From positions 55,658 to 119,657 of the forward strand of contig JBFLXH010000003.1 of NCBI GenBank assembly GCA_040757295.1: DNA of 64,000 bases, in the 5' to 3' direction. Positions 1 to 7,705 of this stretch are shown piece after piece. Both the position numbers and the translations under genes were made by a program. The notes below the pieces were generated by a model that searched no databases, was not told the origin of the DNA, and saw only the letters and a program-made list of their open reading frames with translations. The stretch comes from JAGXSE01 sp040757295 (GTDB lineage Bacteria > Bacillota > PH28-bin88). Every line of letters starts with the position of its first letter. The first letter of the stretch is position 1.

Positions 1-874
1 GGACCAGTCCCTGCTGCTCCCTGGCTATGGCAGGCACTTCCTTAAAATAGTGGGAAGCCTGGTGGAGGATCTCCCTTTCCCGCCAGAGGCAGGCTTGAGC
101 TGTCAACAGCGCCAAGGCCTTGTCTTGGGGGTCTTGGGCCAGCGCCCGGCGGGCTACCATCAGGGCAACTTCTGCTGCCTGTGCTGCCAAAAAGGCATCA
201 ACAATACCGTGGAGGGAATGAAGGTCAGAAAAAATAAAATAGCGGTCCAAGTATGCCAAACATTGGTCATAATCCATGGTTTTTACCAAACTGCGGGCTA
301 AACCCTTAAGGGATTGGGGGTTCTTAGGCCGGCACTGGAGAGCCAGGGTATATGCTTTAACTGCCTGATCATAGGCCTCCGCCTCCTCCAAAACCTCTCC
401 GGCCATTTGGCAGGCTTTATAACTGCCTACCCCCTCGGTTGTATCGTAACCGGGAGGTGATTCCCCCAATTTCAGGCAATGGTTAAAAGCGTCCATAGCC
501 GCATCCGGCTGGTTTAATGACTTATGAGCCAACCCCTTTAAATAAAACAAGTCTGTATACGCAGGAAACCAGTCAATGCCTCGTTGCAACACCTCCACAG
601 CAGCAGGGTATTCCTTTTCCTCTAAGAGACAGGTGGCGTAGTTGAGAAATAAACTGGCAGCATACTGCCACTGCCGGTCACAGTCGTGGTAAACTCCTTC
701 AAACCAGTGGATAGCCTGGCGGTAATTACCCAGGTGGTAATGTTCCAACCCCAGGTTATATCTAATGGAGAGGCTTTCCTTTTCCTTGTCCTTATCCCGT
801 GCTCCCGGAATGACTTTCAAATAGCGCTGGGCTGTGGCTTTTGCCTTTTTTGCTGGGGCTCTGTATTTTTTCAT
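1..874 (-). CDS. TPR-repeat protein, cut by the left window edge
   Basis: The minus-strand frame is open from ATG at 874 to base 1 with no stop, so about 291 codons are visible and the C-terminus lies outside the window. A basic Lys/Ala-rich tail of about 20 residues precedes tetratricopeptide-like helix pairs, for example YNLGLEHYHLGNYRQAI near residue 38 and similar units near 72, 107 and 175. An AAGGGGG ribosome site lies about 8 nt upstream of the ATG. In clostridia such arrays often follow a family 2 glycosyltransferase domain (family knowledge), but no catalytic domain is visible in this portion. It lies downstream of the SVTFG-repeat gene on the same strand, separated by a terminator. 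A protein-interaction scaffold is the only role that can be supported. Confidence 0.8.
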   Translation of the reverse strand, partial: MKKYRAPAKKAKATAQRYLKVIPGARDKDKEKESLSIRYNLGLEHYHLGNYRQAIHWFEGVYHDCDRQWQYAASLFLNYATCLLEEKEYPAAVEVLQRGIDWFPAYTDLFYLKGLAHKSLNQPDAAMDAFNHCLKLGESPPGYDTTEGVGSYKACQMAGEVLEEAEAYDQAVKAYTLALQCRPKNPQSLKGLARSLVKTMDYDQCLAYLDRYFIFSDLHSLHGIVDAFLAAQAAEVALMVARRALAQDPQDKALALLTAQACLWREREILHQASHYFKEVPAIAREQQGLV

Positions 875-1015
875 TAAGGTTCCCCCTTGGCAGAAGGCTG
901 TTTTTTCCAAAGTAATTAATCAAAGCTTTGGGCTTCGCTAAGGCTGGCCGCAATTCAGGTTTTCTTTATCAAATTATGAGGCTAACCACCTATGTGTTAC
1001 TGATAAATAAAATAT

Positions 1016-1040
1016 AAAGGCACCACAGGGTGGTGCCTTT
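1016..1040 (-). terminator. Rho-independent terminator of the SVTFG-repeat gene
   Basis: A near-perfect hairpin (GGCACCAC / GTGGTGCC with a 3-nt loop) lies directly after the stop at 1045-1047. On the minus strand it is followed by a T-rich stretch. Confidence 0.85.
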
Positions 1041-1044
1041 GAGA

Positions 1045-1746
1045 TTATACGTGGGCTTGGTAATAAGCATCAAAGGTGATTTCCGCCAAATTAGTCAATG
1101 AAGCATAGGAAAGGCGGGCGTATTTGAGGAAATACTTAGGCACAAACACTGTTGCTACATTACCGTCAAGGGTAAAGGCACTGGTGTCTAAAATCCAAAA
1201 ACTGGCATTGGGGCTAACTTCCACCTTAATACTTACTTGGGCGGCACCCCTGTTATGAACGGCAAAAGAAACCATGGACATTGGGGATACATCCTGTTGC
1301 AGAATGCCAGCATAAACTGTAGTAGATGAGAGGACGGAAGTAGCTGTATCAGTGGCCACATAGCGGGACGTATGCTTAATTTCCGCTTCGCCGAAGGTTA
1401 CTGCGTCAAAAGTTACTGAGCCGAAGGTGACTGAGCCGAAAGTAACTGAACCGTTAATGTCGCCGAAGGTGACTGAGCCGAAAGTAACTGAACCGTTAAT
1501 GGCGCCGAAGGTGACTGAGCCGAAAGTAACTGAACCGTTAATGTCGCCGAAGGTTACTGAGCCGAAGGTTACTGAACCGAAAGTAACTGAACCGTTAATG
1601 TCGCCGAAAGTAGTTGACACTGTGTCGGTAATGCTTTGAATATTTAATCTGCCGCTGGTCGTTGAAAGGGCTTGGTTAGTTTCGCTACCGAATATTTGTA
1701 CTTTAAGTTGACCTGGTTCCACGTTAAACACTAAATTATTAGCCAA
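1045..1746 (-). CDS. Repeat protein with SVTFG pentapeptides and a DUF6385-like C-terminal domain
   Basis: I place the start at TTG 1746 (MANNLVFNVEPGQ...). It has a run of G's as ribosome site 6 nt upstream; an in-frame ATG 48 nt further up has no such site. About 233 aa. Residues roughly 50-115 are about a dozen pentapeptide units of the type (S/N)VTFG, separated by DINGS or AINGS linkers, a periodicity that suggests a beta-solenoid or fibrous stalk. Residues roughly 125-233 resemble the C-terminal domain of the gene at 2077-3114 (VSFAVHNRG... / YSFAVLNTG..., then FVPKYFLKYARL / LVAKYFLHYAAV). I recall this domain as DUF6385, common in Peptococcaceae; that is unverified. No signal peptide is visible. 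A surface or spore-coat role is only a guess. Confidence 0.75.
   Translation of the reverse strand: MANNLVFNVEPGQLKVQIFGSETNQALSTTSGRLNIQSITDTVSTTFGDINGSVTFGSVTFGSVTFGDINGSVTFGSVTFGAINGSVTFGSVTFGDINGSVTFGSVTFGSVTFDAVTFGEAEIKHTSRYVATDTATSVLSSTTVYAGILQQDVSPMSMVSFAVHNRGAAQVSIKVEVSPNASFWILDTSAFTLDGNVATVFVPKYFLKYARLSYASLTNLAEITFDAYYQAHV
1390..1612 (-). repeat. In-frame tandem 15-bp repeat array (SVTFG units)
   Basis: Near-identical 15-bp units (complement of CCGAAGGTGACTGAG and variants) are arranged in higher-order blocks with a GTTAATGTCG-type spacer. The units encode (S)VTFG. Close nucleotide identity between copies suggests recent expansion or gene conversion, so copy number may vary between strains. 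Confidence 0.85.
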
Positions 1747-2076
1747 TAAAATCCCCCCCCAAATCTTTCCATGAATTATGCAACTAAAAACCATATTCTG
1801 GTACTCTGCTTTATACTATTCATTTCAGATTGTGGGAGTGCATGGGGTTTCGGCAATTTTCTTGTTAATAAGTTGCCTTTATTAAACCCTAACATACAAT
1901 GTATAAGGCAAAGAGGAGACGGGGTGACAGAATAGTTATCCGAATTGTTAACCACCATGAAAAGCAGTATCTTATGGCTGTTTTCGCGCTGGTTTAGCAG
2001 GCCATAATTTTTTCATTCCTTTTGGATAATATTAGCTTCAAGTTTTTTTGCACAAAAAGGTTAGGGAAGTGGAGCA
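1747..2076. promoter_or_regulatory. Divergent intergenic region
   Basis: 330 bp between the divergent genes at 1746 (minus) and 2077 (plus), with no convincing ORF. It is AT-rich and must hold both promoters. A small inverted stretch (ATACAATGTAT, near 1890) is the only visible symmetric site. The AGTGGAG ribosome site of the plus gene is at about 2067. Confidence 0.5.
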
Positions 2077-3114
2077 ATGAATTGCCAAAATGAAATTTAT
2101 AATTCTAATTTCATATATGGAAAGGCACCCGACTATTCCTTCCCTGATGGCTGGCTGGAAGTAGGAGGAGATAAGGATACCAAGTGGGTTTGGAACAAAG
2201 CTCCTTCAGGAGAAGGACAAGTTAAAATCGTTAATCCCCATAACATAAAAGCAGGCATTAGACAACTACAATCGGTGTATGTTCCCATAGGCGAAAAACA
2301 ACGGTGGCTACTAAAGGTTTTTTTGACAGCAGACACCCCAGGCCGGTTGGCCTATATTCGCATCAATTACCGGAATCCGGCAGGATTTCCCTTAGGGTCT
2401 GCCGAGTTTTACCATAAAATAAACCCAGATAAAACTGAATATCAAGACGTGATGATTACTCCCTGTGGTGCTTCTGCCGCCTTGGTGGAGGTGGGATTAG
2501 AAGAAGCAGGCACCCTTTATATAAATGGAGTTTTTTGCTGGAGACTTTACCCCATTAAGAATATTAGGGTAGACGAAAAAGGCAGAATTTTTGTTAAAAA
2601 TGTGGAAACCATCCAGGAAATTGTTAAACCTGTTAGGGTGAAATTGGATGCACCAATTCAGGCCAATATCAAAGCAAGTATAGATGCCGACATCAGAAAT
2701 CTCAGTTACCAGCGGGATACGGTACGGATTTATGGCAGCCAATCTGGTGCTCCTTTGAAAACTAATCCCGACGGCCAAGCTCAAGTAGAGATTGCCGGAA
2801 ACAGTTTTACTTCGGTTACCCAAGCAGTAACCACTGGTGACTCATTAAATCGAACTGCCTCCTATAACGTATCCAAGCTAAAGGTTTATTCTTTTGCGGT
2901 GTTAAATACTGGTGCAAAACCGGCCATAGTAAAGATTTACCTCAGTCCCGATGGCATTAACTGGATTGCAGACGGGCCAGAATTGACACAGGCACCCGGG
3001 AAGATGGAGGTGTTAGTTGCAAAATATTTTTTACACTATGCTGCTGTGGGTTACCGGTCTGCTGCCGCAGGAGAGCCCACAACGTTGACGGTTTGGTTCC
3101 AGGCCCAGTGTTAA
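2077..3114 (+). CDS. Surface-type protein with jelly-roll-like N-terminus and DUF6385-like C-terminus
   Basis: 345 aa from ATG 2077. Residues 1-165 are rich in aromatic and beta-prone segments and read like a carbohydrate-binding-module-type sandwich (inference from pattern only). Residues about 175-215 form a charged linker of alternating strands (VKLDAPIQANIKASIDADI). Residues about 245-345 are the domain shared with the neighbour at 1045-1746 (YSFAVLNTGAKPAIVKIYLS, LVAKYFLHYAAV). No signal peptide or anchor is seen. The two divergent genes with one common domain probably arose by duplication and act in the same structure. Function unknown. Confidence 0.75.
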   Translation: MNCQNEIYNSNFIYGKAPDYSFPDGWLEVGGDKDTKWVWNKAPSGEGQVKIVNPHNIKAGIRQLQSVYVPIGEKQRWLLKVFLTADTPGRLAYIRINYRNPAGFPLGSAEFYHKINPDKTEYQDVMITPCGASAALVEVGLEEAGTLYINGVFCWRLYPIKNIRVDEKGRIFVKNVETIQEIVKPVRVKLDAPIQANIKASIDADIRNLSYQRDTVRIYGSQSGAPLKTNPDGQAQVEIAGNSFTSVTQAVTTGDSLNRTASYNVSKLKVYSFAVLNTGAKPAIVKIYLSPDGINWIADGPELTQAPGKMEVLVAKYFLHYAAVGYRSAAAGEPTTLTVWFQAQC

Positions 3115-3174
3115 TTGGGTTTTTGCATTTGCATATGCCATATCCTTTTCTTTATCAAGCCGATATTCCTTTTT

Positions 3175-3310
3175 ATCACAGATGGCTACCCGCTCTAATA
3201 CCCCCGCTTCTTTGAAGCGGCGGGATAAGAGCGGCTACGCCACTGCATTAACTGGCTCTAACCTTCAGCGGGGGTAACAATCCCCCGCTGAAGTCAAGAC
3301 CCAGTTGAAA
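3175..3310 (+). repeat. Modular palindromic repeat, copy A
   Basis: Starts ATCACAGATGGCTACCCGCT, the same 20 bases as at 61571. Module 1 is a long imperfect palindrome (CCGCTCT ... AGAGCGG outer stem, GCTTC/GAAGC tip). It is followed by a GGCTACGCC..TTAACTGGC segment, then a perfect 12-bp hairpin at 3263-3293 (CTTCAGCGGGGG / CCCCCGCTGAAG), and ends ACCCAGTTGAAA. The same modules recur at 61571-61955 and, inverted, at 63747-64000. No coding capacity. Confidence 0.85.
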
Positions 3311-3604
3311 GAGGAGTCTCGGCTTATTTTTGTTGGTTCCCCGTGGCTATTTGCAAATTGACTCGTGCTCAATAGAGGAAACCAGGGGGCTTCTGTGTAA
3401 TATATTAACAGCTCCTGCACCAAAAAACTCGACCGGAGATGGCTACCATCAAAAGTGTGGAAAAAAATCCTTTGGAAAACTGCATTATGGTAAGAAAAAA
3501 ATATCCGTAGATGTTGCCCGGCGGTATGCTCTCGCCCAGGTTTTGGTTGCCGATTTGCCGGCGGGTGTCAGGTAACGATTAGTATTTTAAAGGAGGAAGG
3601 AAGA
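3311..3604 (+). other. Intergenic stretch without a convincing gene
   Basis: Between repeat copy A and the SDR gene. An 81-codon open frame (3330-3575) exists, but it has no recognisable family, no good ribosome site and an unnatural composition. Near 3440-3570 several frames give gene-like scraps, which could be a decayed coding sequence. The AAGGAGGAAGGAAG just before 3605 is the ribosome site of the next gene. Confidence 0.4.
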
Positions 3605-4372
3605 ATGGGCTATCGAAACCTCTTTGATTTGAGCGGGCGGGTGGCTTTGATTACTGGTGCAGCCGGGGGGTTGGGCCAGGTGATGGCAGTCGGCATGGCC
3701 GAGTTCGGTGCTGATATAGCGCTGACTGACTTGGTGCCGGAAAATGCCCAAGAGACAGTTGCCACTATTGCGAAGCTTGGTAAAAAGGCCAGGTCTTATC
3801 AGCTTGATGTAACTGACAAAGAAGCCGTTGAACGGGTGGTGGTCCAGGTCCAGGAGGATTTCGGGCAAATCGATATCCTAGTTAACAGCGCCGGAATTAA
3901 TAACCGGAAGCCGGCCGTGGAATATACCATGCATGAATGGGATCAAATAATTGACATTAACCTGAAGGGGACTTTCCTTTGCGCCCAGGCTGTAGGCAAA
4001 GTGATGCTGGCCCAGAAGAGGGGGAAAATAATCAACATGGGATCGGTTTCCTCGGTCCTTGGGCATCCTAACCACGGTCCTTATGCTGCCAGCAAGGGCG
4101 GAGTCGCCTTGCTGACAAAAGTATTGGCAGTGGAATGGGCAAAACAGGGGATAAATGTCAACGCCATTTGCCCTGCCTATATCAAAACCCCTCTTACCGC
4201 CGACTATCTGGCCATTGGCGACCATTATCAAAAGATTGCCGCCACAATCCCCATGGGGAGGCTAGGGGAACCTGCCGACATTGTTGGGGCAGCAGTATTT
4301 TTGGCTTCAGATGCCTCCAACTTTGTCACCGGCCACCTGTTGCTGGTTGACGGGGGGCGGTGTGCCGATTAA
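3605..4372 (+). CDS. Short-chain dehydrogenase/reductase (gluconate 5-dehydrogenase / KduD-like)
   Basis: 255 aa, the usual SDR length, from ATG 3605 with a very strong AAGGAGG site. Classical SDR features are visible: Rossmann TGAAGGLG at residues 18-25, the NSAG strand motif near 97, catalytic Ser in GSVSS near 148 and YAASK (Tyr/Lys) near 161-165. The cytosolic NAD(P)H-dependent reaction is oxidation/reduction of a hydroxyl group. The N-terminal FDLSGRVALITG and C-terminal VTGHLLLVDGG are typical of gluconate 5-dehydrogenase or 2-deoxy-gluconate 3-dehydrogenase relatives, but the substrate cannot be fixed. It stands alone, followed by a short fragment and a terminator. Confidence 0.88.
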   Translation: MGYRNLFDLSGRVALITGAAGGLGQVMAVGMAEFGADIALTDLVPENAQETVATIAKLGKKARSYQLDVTDKEAVERVVVQVQEDFGQIDILVNSAGINNRKPAVEYTMHEWDQIIDINLKGTFLCAQAVGKVMLAQKRGKIINMGSVSSVLGHPNHGPYAASKGGVALLTKVLAVEWAKQGINVNAICPAYIKTPLTADYLAIGDHYQKIAATIPMGRLGEPADIVGAAVFLASDASNFVTGHLLLVDGGRCAD

Positions 4373-4375
4373 TTG

Positions 4376-4517
4376 CCAGCGAGGGACAGGAATTTCCCGT
4401 TGGGACCCAGAGTCCGACAAAGAAATCCAGGCTGATGTGGTTCTTGTTTACCGGATTAAAACCTCGGTGCCCCTTATCATTGATGCCCTTACCGGTGAAT
4501 GGAGGGCTGGCTACTAA
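4376..4517 (+). pseudogene. Possible fragment of a YcdB/YcdC-type (PepSY-like) secreted protein
   Basis: The tail of an open frame overlapping the SDR end reads DVVLVYRIKTSVPLIIDALTG, the sort of segment that closes a propeptide/YcdB domain (…LVY…IDA.TGE…). It lacks any start, signal peptide or upstream domain, and ends at TAA 4515-4517 ahead of the terminator. Most likely a gene remnant; identification is weak. Confidence 0.3.
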
Positions 4518-4544
4518 ACGTCAGGACTAAGGAAGGAAATATCC

Positions 4545-4573
4545 ACCGGGCTTCGGCCCGGTTTTCTTTTTTC
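4545..4573 (+). terminator. Rho-independent terminator
   Basis: ACCGGGC-TTC-GGCCCGGT hairpin followed by a T-rich tract, after the SDR region. Confidence 0.85.
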
Positions 4574-4811
4574 AGTTTCCTATTGAGGTAAATTGTTAAA
4601 ATCTAAGACGGGCACGTGCGGTTTCATAAGAGGGGAGCCATGAAAATGGTCCCCCTACTGTATTTATGAAGGATAACCTAATGTGGCGGAAGGATTTATG
4701 CCATTGCTGGTAGAAGTTACTAATTTATGGCATAAAAACATAAAAGGTAGATGCCTGTCTACTAAGTTTTGAAGTTATTTTTTACAATTCAAAGCAAAAG
4801 AGGTGCCGGAT

Positions 4812-6455
4812 GTGGGCAGTTCCCTGGGTTACCGTATCATGCGCGGAATAGCTGTTGTTACCATTCTGGTGGTTATTACCCATTTTTTCTTTAACTTTTT
4901 TCAACTTCGCCAGATGGCGGAAGCGTTTATGCGCCGGGAAGCCAAATTGGTTGTGGCTGAATTCCTGGCCGTTCACAAGTATTCGGCTAAAGCCCACCCC
5001 CTGCAGGCCGCCATTATTTGCCAAAAGAGTAACCCCCACTTAAGCCCTGTTGCCTTCGAGGAGGTACTGCATGCATTTTTCGGCGGAAATCCGAAATGCT
5101 TGCTTAAAGTTTTTTGGTTGCCGGAATTTGACCCAAAGAGTGTCAACGAGTTCACGGCTTTTGCCATGGAAGCCTTCGGTCAAGACCAGAATTTGACGGA
5201 AATGAGCGCCTCAGTCAGAGATGACGGGGAACAATTTTACCGGTATGCCGTTCCCGTTCGCATGGAGGAGTCCTGTTTAAAGTGTCATGGACCGGAAAGC
5301 GCTCCGGGAGGACTGCTGGGCACCGGGACTATCGGGGAACTTCTGGGAATCGTTGTTTTGAAACTACCCATGACTACTTTTGAGGGCATGGTGGTTTCAA
5401 ACCTTTTCCAGCATCTAATCCTTGCCGGTATGTTGATCCTGGGAGCAATGATCAGTTTGTACTTGTCAATGCGGAGATTGGTGATCTTGCCCCTCAGGCG
5501 GCTAGCAGCCGCTGCTTACCAGGTGGGGAAAGGTGATTTGCAGCTGGAATTGGGAGGGTTGGAAGGTGAAGGGGAGATCAAGGATTTGGTCGAACACTTC
5601 AAGACTATGGCCGCTCAGTTGCAGGAAATGCACCAGAACCTGGAAAGGAAGGTGGAAGAACGGACCCATCAATTAGAAGAACTGAACCTCTACTTGCAGC
5701 AGAAGCAGGAAGAACTTCGCTTAATGAACGATCGCCTTGAGAGGGCACATCAGGTTAAGTCGGAGTTTTTGGCCGCTGTTAGCCATGACCTGCGAACACC
5801 TTTAACGGCAATAGTTGCCTTTACCGAAGTTTTGCGGGACGGTTTTTTGGGGGAAGTATCGCCGGAACAGGACGAATACCTGATAGGCATCGCCCGAAAC
5901 AGTGAGCAGCTCGTAGCCACCATCAACAGCCTTTTAGACCTGTCCAAAATTGAGGAAGGCAAGATGGAACTTCACCGGAATTTCTGTATCCCCATGGAGT
6001 TGGCAGACGAGGTGGTCAGGCAGATGCGGCCTCTGGCCGTGCGGAAAAAAATTGACCTGCAGTCAAATGTAGGGAGGGATTTGCCCCGCCTGTTTGTTGA
6101 TTGCAGCCGAGCCAGACAGGTGTTGATAAATCTTGTGGGCAATGCTTTAAAGTTTACTCCTGAAGGAGGGCGGGTGAATATTGAGGCCACGTTGTCACCT
6201 GGCAGAGACCAGGTAATCATTTCTGTCGAAGATACGGGCTGCGGTATTGCCGAGGCTGACATGGGAATTATTTTTGAGGCCTACCGCCAGGGCAGAGAGG
6301 CCGAGAAGTGTGAGGCAAAGGGGACCGGATTGGGCTTGGCCCTGGCCAAAAGACTGGTAGAACTCCATGGAGGAAATATCTGGGTGACAAGTGCGCCTGG
6401 AAAAGGGAGCCGCTTTAGCTTCAGCCTGCCGGTATCATTAAATGAGAAGGAGTGA
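4812..6455 (+). CDS. Membrane sensor histidine kinase with Tll0287-like haem domain
   Basis: About 547 aa. I choose GTG 4812 because AGAGGT lies 8 nt upstream; GTG 4803 is in frame but inside that site. Order: TM helix (about 8-30); extracytoplasmic domain of the DUF3365/Tll0287 type with a c-type haem motif CLKCH at 155-159; second TM (about 200-220); HAMP; coiled coil (about 270-315); HisKA with SHDLRTPL; HATPase with NLVGNALKFTPEGG and GTGLGLALAKRLVELHGG. Autophosphorylation would pass phosphate to the regulator encoded immediately downstream. Position ahead of the molybdoenzyme operon suggests it senses redox state, or a small ligand at the haem, and controls that operon (inference). Its paralogue is at 49369. 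Confidence 0.92.
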   Translation: MGSSLGYRIMRGIAVVTILVVITHFFFNFFQLRQMAEAFMRREAKLVVAEFLAVHKYSAKAHPLQAAIICQKSNPHLSPVAFEEVLHAFFGGNPKCLLKVFWLPEFDPKSVNEFTAFAMEAFGQDQNLTEMSASVRDDGEQFYRYAVPVRMEESCLKCHGPESAPGGLLGTGTIGELLGIVVLKLPMTTFEGMVVSNLFQHLILAGMLILGAMISLYLSMRRLVILPLRRLAAAAYQVGKGDLQLELGGLEGEGEIKDLVEHFKTMAAQLQEMHQNLERKVEERTHQLEELNLYLQQKQEELRLMNDRLERAHQVKSEFLAAVSHDLRTPLTAIVAFTEVLRDGFLGEVSPEQDEYLIGIARNSEQLVATINSLLDLSKIEEGKMELHRNFCIPMELADEVVRQMRPLAVRKKIDLQSNVGRDLPRLFVDCSRARQVLINLVGNALKFTPEGGRVNIEATLSPGRDQVIISVEDTGCGIAEADMGIIFEAYRQGREAEKCEAKGTGLGLALAKRLVELHGGNIWVTSAPGKGSRFSFSLPVSLNEKE

Positions 6456-6460
6456 AAAGG

Positions 6461-7156
6461 GTGAACTGGCGAGTTCTTGTCGTAGATGATGAGCCGGATA
6501 TCCTGAAGGTGGTTTGCCGGCGGCTAGCTGCAGACGGATACCTGGTGGAGATAGCCCATGATGGGCGAGAGGCTCTGAAAAAATTTCAGGAATACCAACC
6601 TCACGTAGTGGTACTCGATGTAATGCTGCCGGAGCTGGATGGCCTGGAGGTTTGCCGGCTGGTCAGGGAAAAGTCTGCAGTGCCCATCGTATTTTTATCG
6701 GCCCGCACCGATGAAATTGATAAGCTGGTAGGCTTTCGGGTGGGGGCCGATGATTATATGGTTAAACCCTTCAGCCCCTCGGAACTGAAGATGCGTTTGG
6801 ATGTCTTGGTCCGCCGTTGTTACCGCGGCGGGATTCCTGCCGAATACAGCAATGAGGTGTTATCCTTTGGCGACATCAGAATTGACAAGGACAGGCGGGA
6901 GGTGACTGCAAGGGGTAAGAAGGTGGAGCTTACCGCTAAGGAGTTTGATGTGTTATGGCATTTGGCCTCTAAGCCCAATCATGTGATCTCAAAGGAAATG
7001 CTGCTCCAATTGGTTTGGCACTCTGATTATGCCGGAGACCTTAATAATGTAAGTGTGTTGATCCGGCGCTTGCGGGAGAAACTGGAGGAAGACCCTGCCA
7101 TGCCAAGAATGATCAAGACTGTTTGGGGTTCAGGATATAAGCTGGAAGTTGATTAA
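6461..7156 (+). CDS. OmpR/PhoB-family response regulator
   Basis: About 231 aa. GTG 6461 is well spaced from AAGGAG (6446-6451); GTG 6452 would overlap the kinase stop but sits on the ribosome site. The receiver domain has the acidic pair DDE, phospho-acceptor Asp in VVLDVMLP, Thr/Ser in FLSAR and Lys in VKPFSPSE. The C-terminal winged helix has TAKEFDVLWHLA and the recognition-helix segment NNVSVLIRRLREKLE. Cognate to the haem kinase upstream and a close paralogue of the regulator at 51047. Candidate binding sites with 11-bp spacing lie at 7448-7495. Confidence 0.93.
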   Translation: MNWRVLVVDDEPDILKVVCRRLAADGYLVEIAHDGREALKKFQEYQPHVVVLDVMLPELDGLEVCRLVREKSAVPIVFLSARTDEIDKLVGFRVGADDYMVKPFSPSELKMRLDVLVRRCYRGGIPAEYSNEVLSFGDIRIDKDRREVTARGKKVELTAKEFDVLWHLASKPNHVISKEMLLQLVWHSDYAGDLNNVSVLIRRLREKLEEDPAMPRMIKTVWGSGYKLEVD

Positions 7157-7213
7157 ATCTGTCTTGGCCTTTTTCCATCTTTGTTAAAAAATTTATTTTC
7201 AATTTGGTCCCAG

Positions 7214-7290
7214 CAAAAAACTGCTTCCAAGCCTTGCAGCTTGTAAGCAGTTTTAATCCTACAACCTGCACCGGGCTTTGCCCGGTCTTT
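7214..7290 (+). terminator. Terminator region after the two-component genes
   Basis: Two hairpins. The first pairs CTGCTT with AAGCAG (7214-7255) and is followed by TTTT. The second, stronger one is ACCGGGC-TTT-GCCCGGT followed by CTTTTTG (7268-7290). Confidence 0.75.
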
Positions 7291-7705
7291 TTGATTCCTT
7301 TGCCTTCAGGTCACACATGCAGTACCTGCAGTTTTTCCGGTGTCCCCGAAAACGAGGGTCAGGTGGAGTTTGCTGCCCCGTCTTAACCGCGGCAACCAAA
7401 GAAGGCAGTGCGGAGCGGGTGGCGCCCCGGTGCTGGTTGTAAAAAGTTAAGATTTTTATAAGATTTGTGCAAAAAAAATGCAATCTAAATGCAATAAACC
7501 AGCAGCAGGTTGGGCAGGGGTTATAGCGAAAAACATATCGTATCATTAGCAGGGCTAATGGCAGATGATGTTAGGCCGTTATTAGCTTTTGGGTTTCCAA
7601 TGTCAGAGCAAGAAAGAGGTAATGTGTTCTCATCATTTCGGTGCAGGTAAAAATTATTTAGGTTCTTGGTTATGGAACTATCACCATTATTGATTTGATA
7701 GTGAG
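7291..7705 (+). promoter_or_regulatory. 415-bp upstream region of the molybdoenzyme operon
   Basis: No gene visible. It contains two pairs of direct repeats with exact 11-bp spacing: TAAGATTT at 7448 and 7459, and ATGCAAT at 7478 and 7489. Such helical-turn-spaced repeats are the usual form of OmpR-family binding sites, so these are candidate targets of the regulator at 6461. The ribosome site before GTG 7706 is weak (GTGAG). Confidence 0.5.

Noticed and set aside
1427..1639. Plus-strand open frame with KVTEP repeats
   Set aside because: Antisense shadow of the SVTFG repeat array; no ribosome site and no terminator on that strand.
3330..3575. 81-codon open frame before the SDR gene
   Set aside because: No recognisable family, poor start context and irregular composition; kept only as a note in the intergenic entry.
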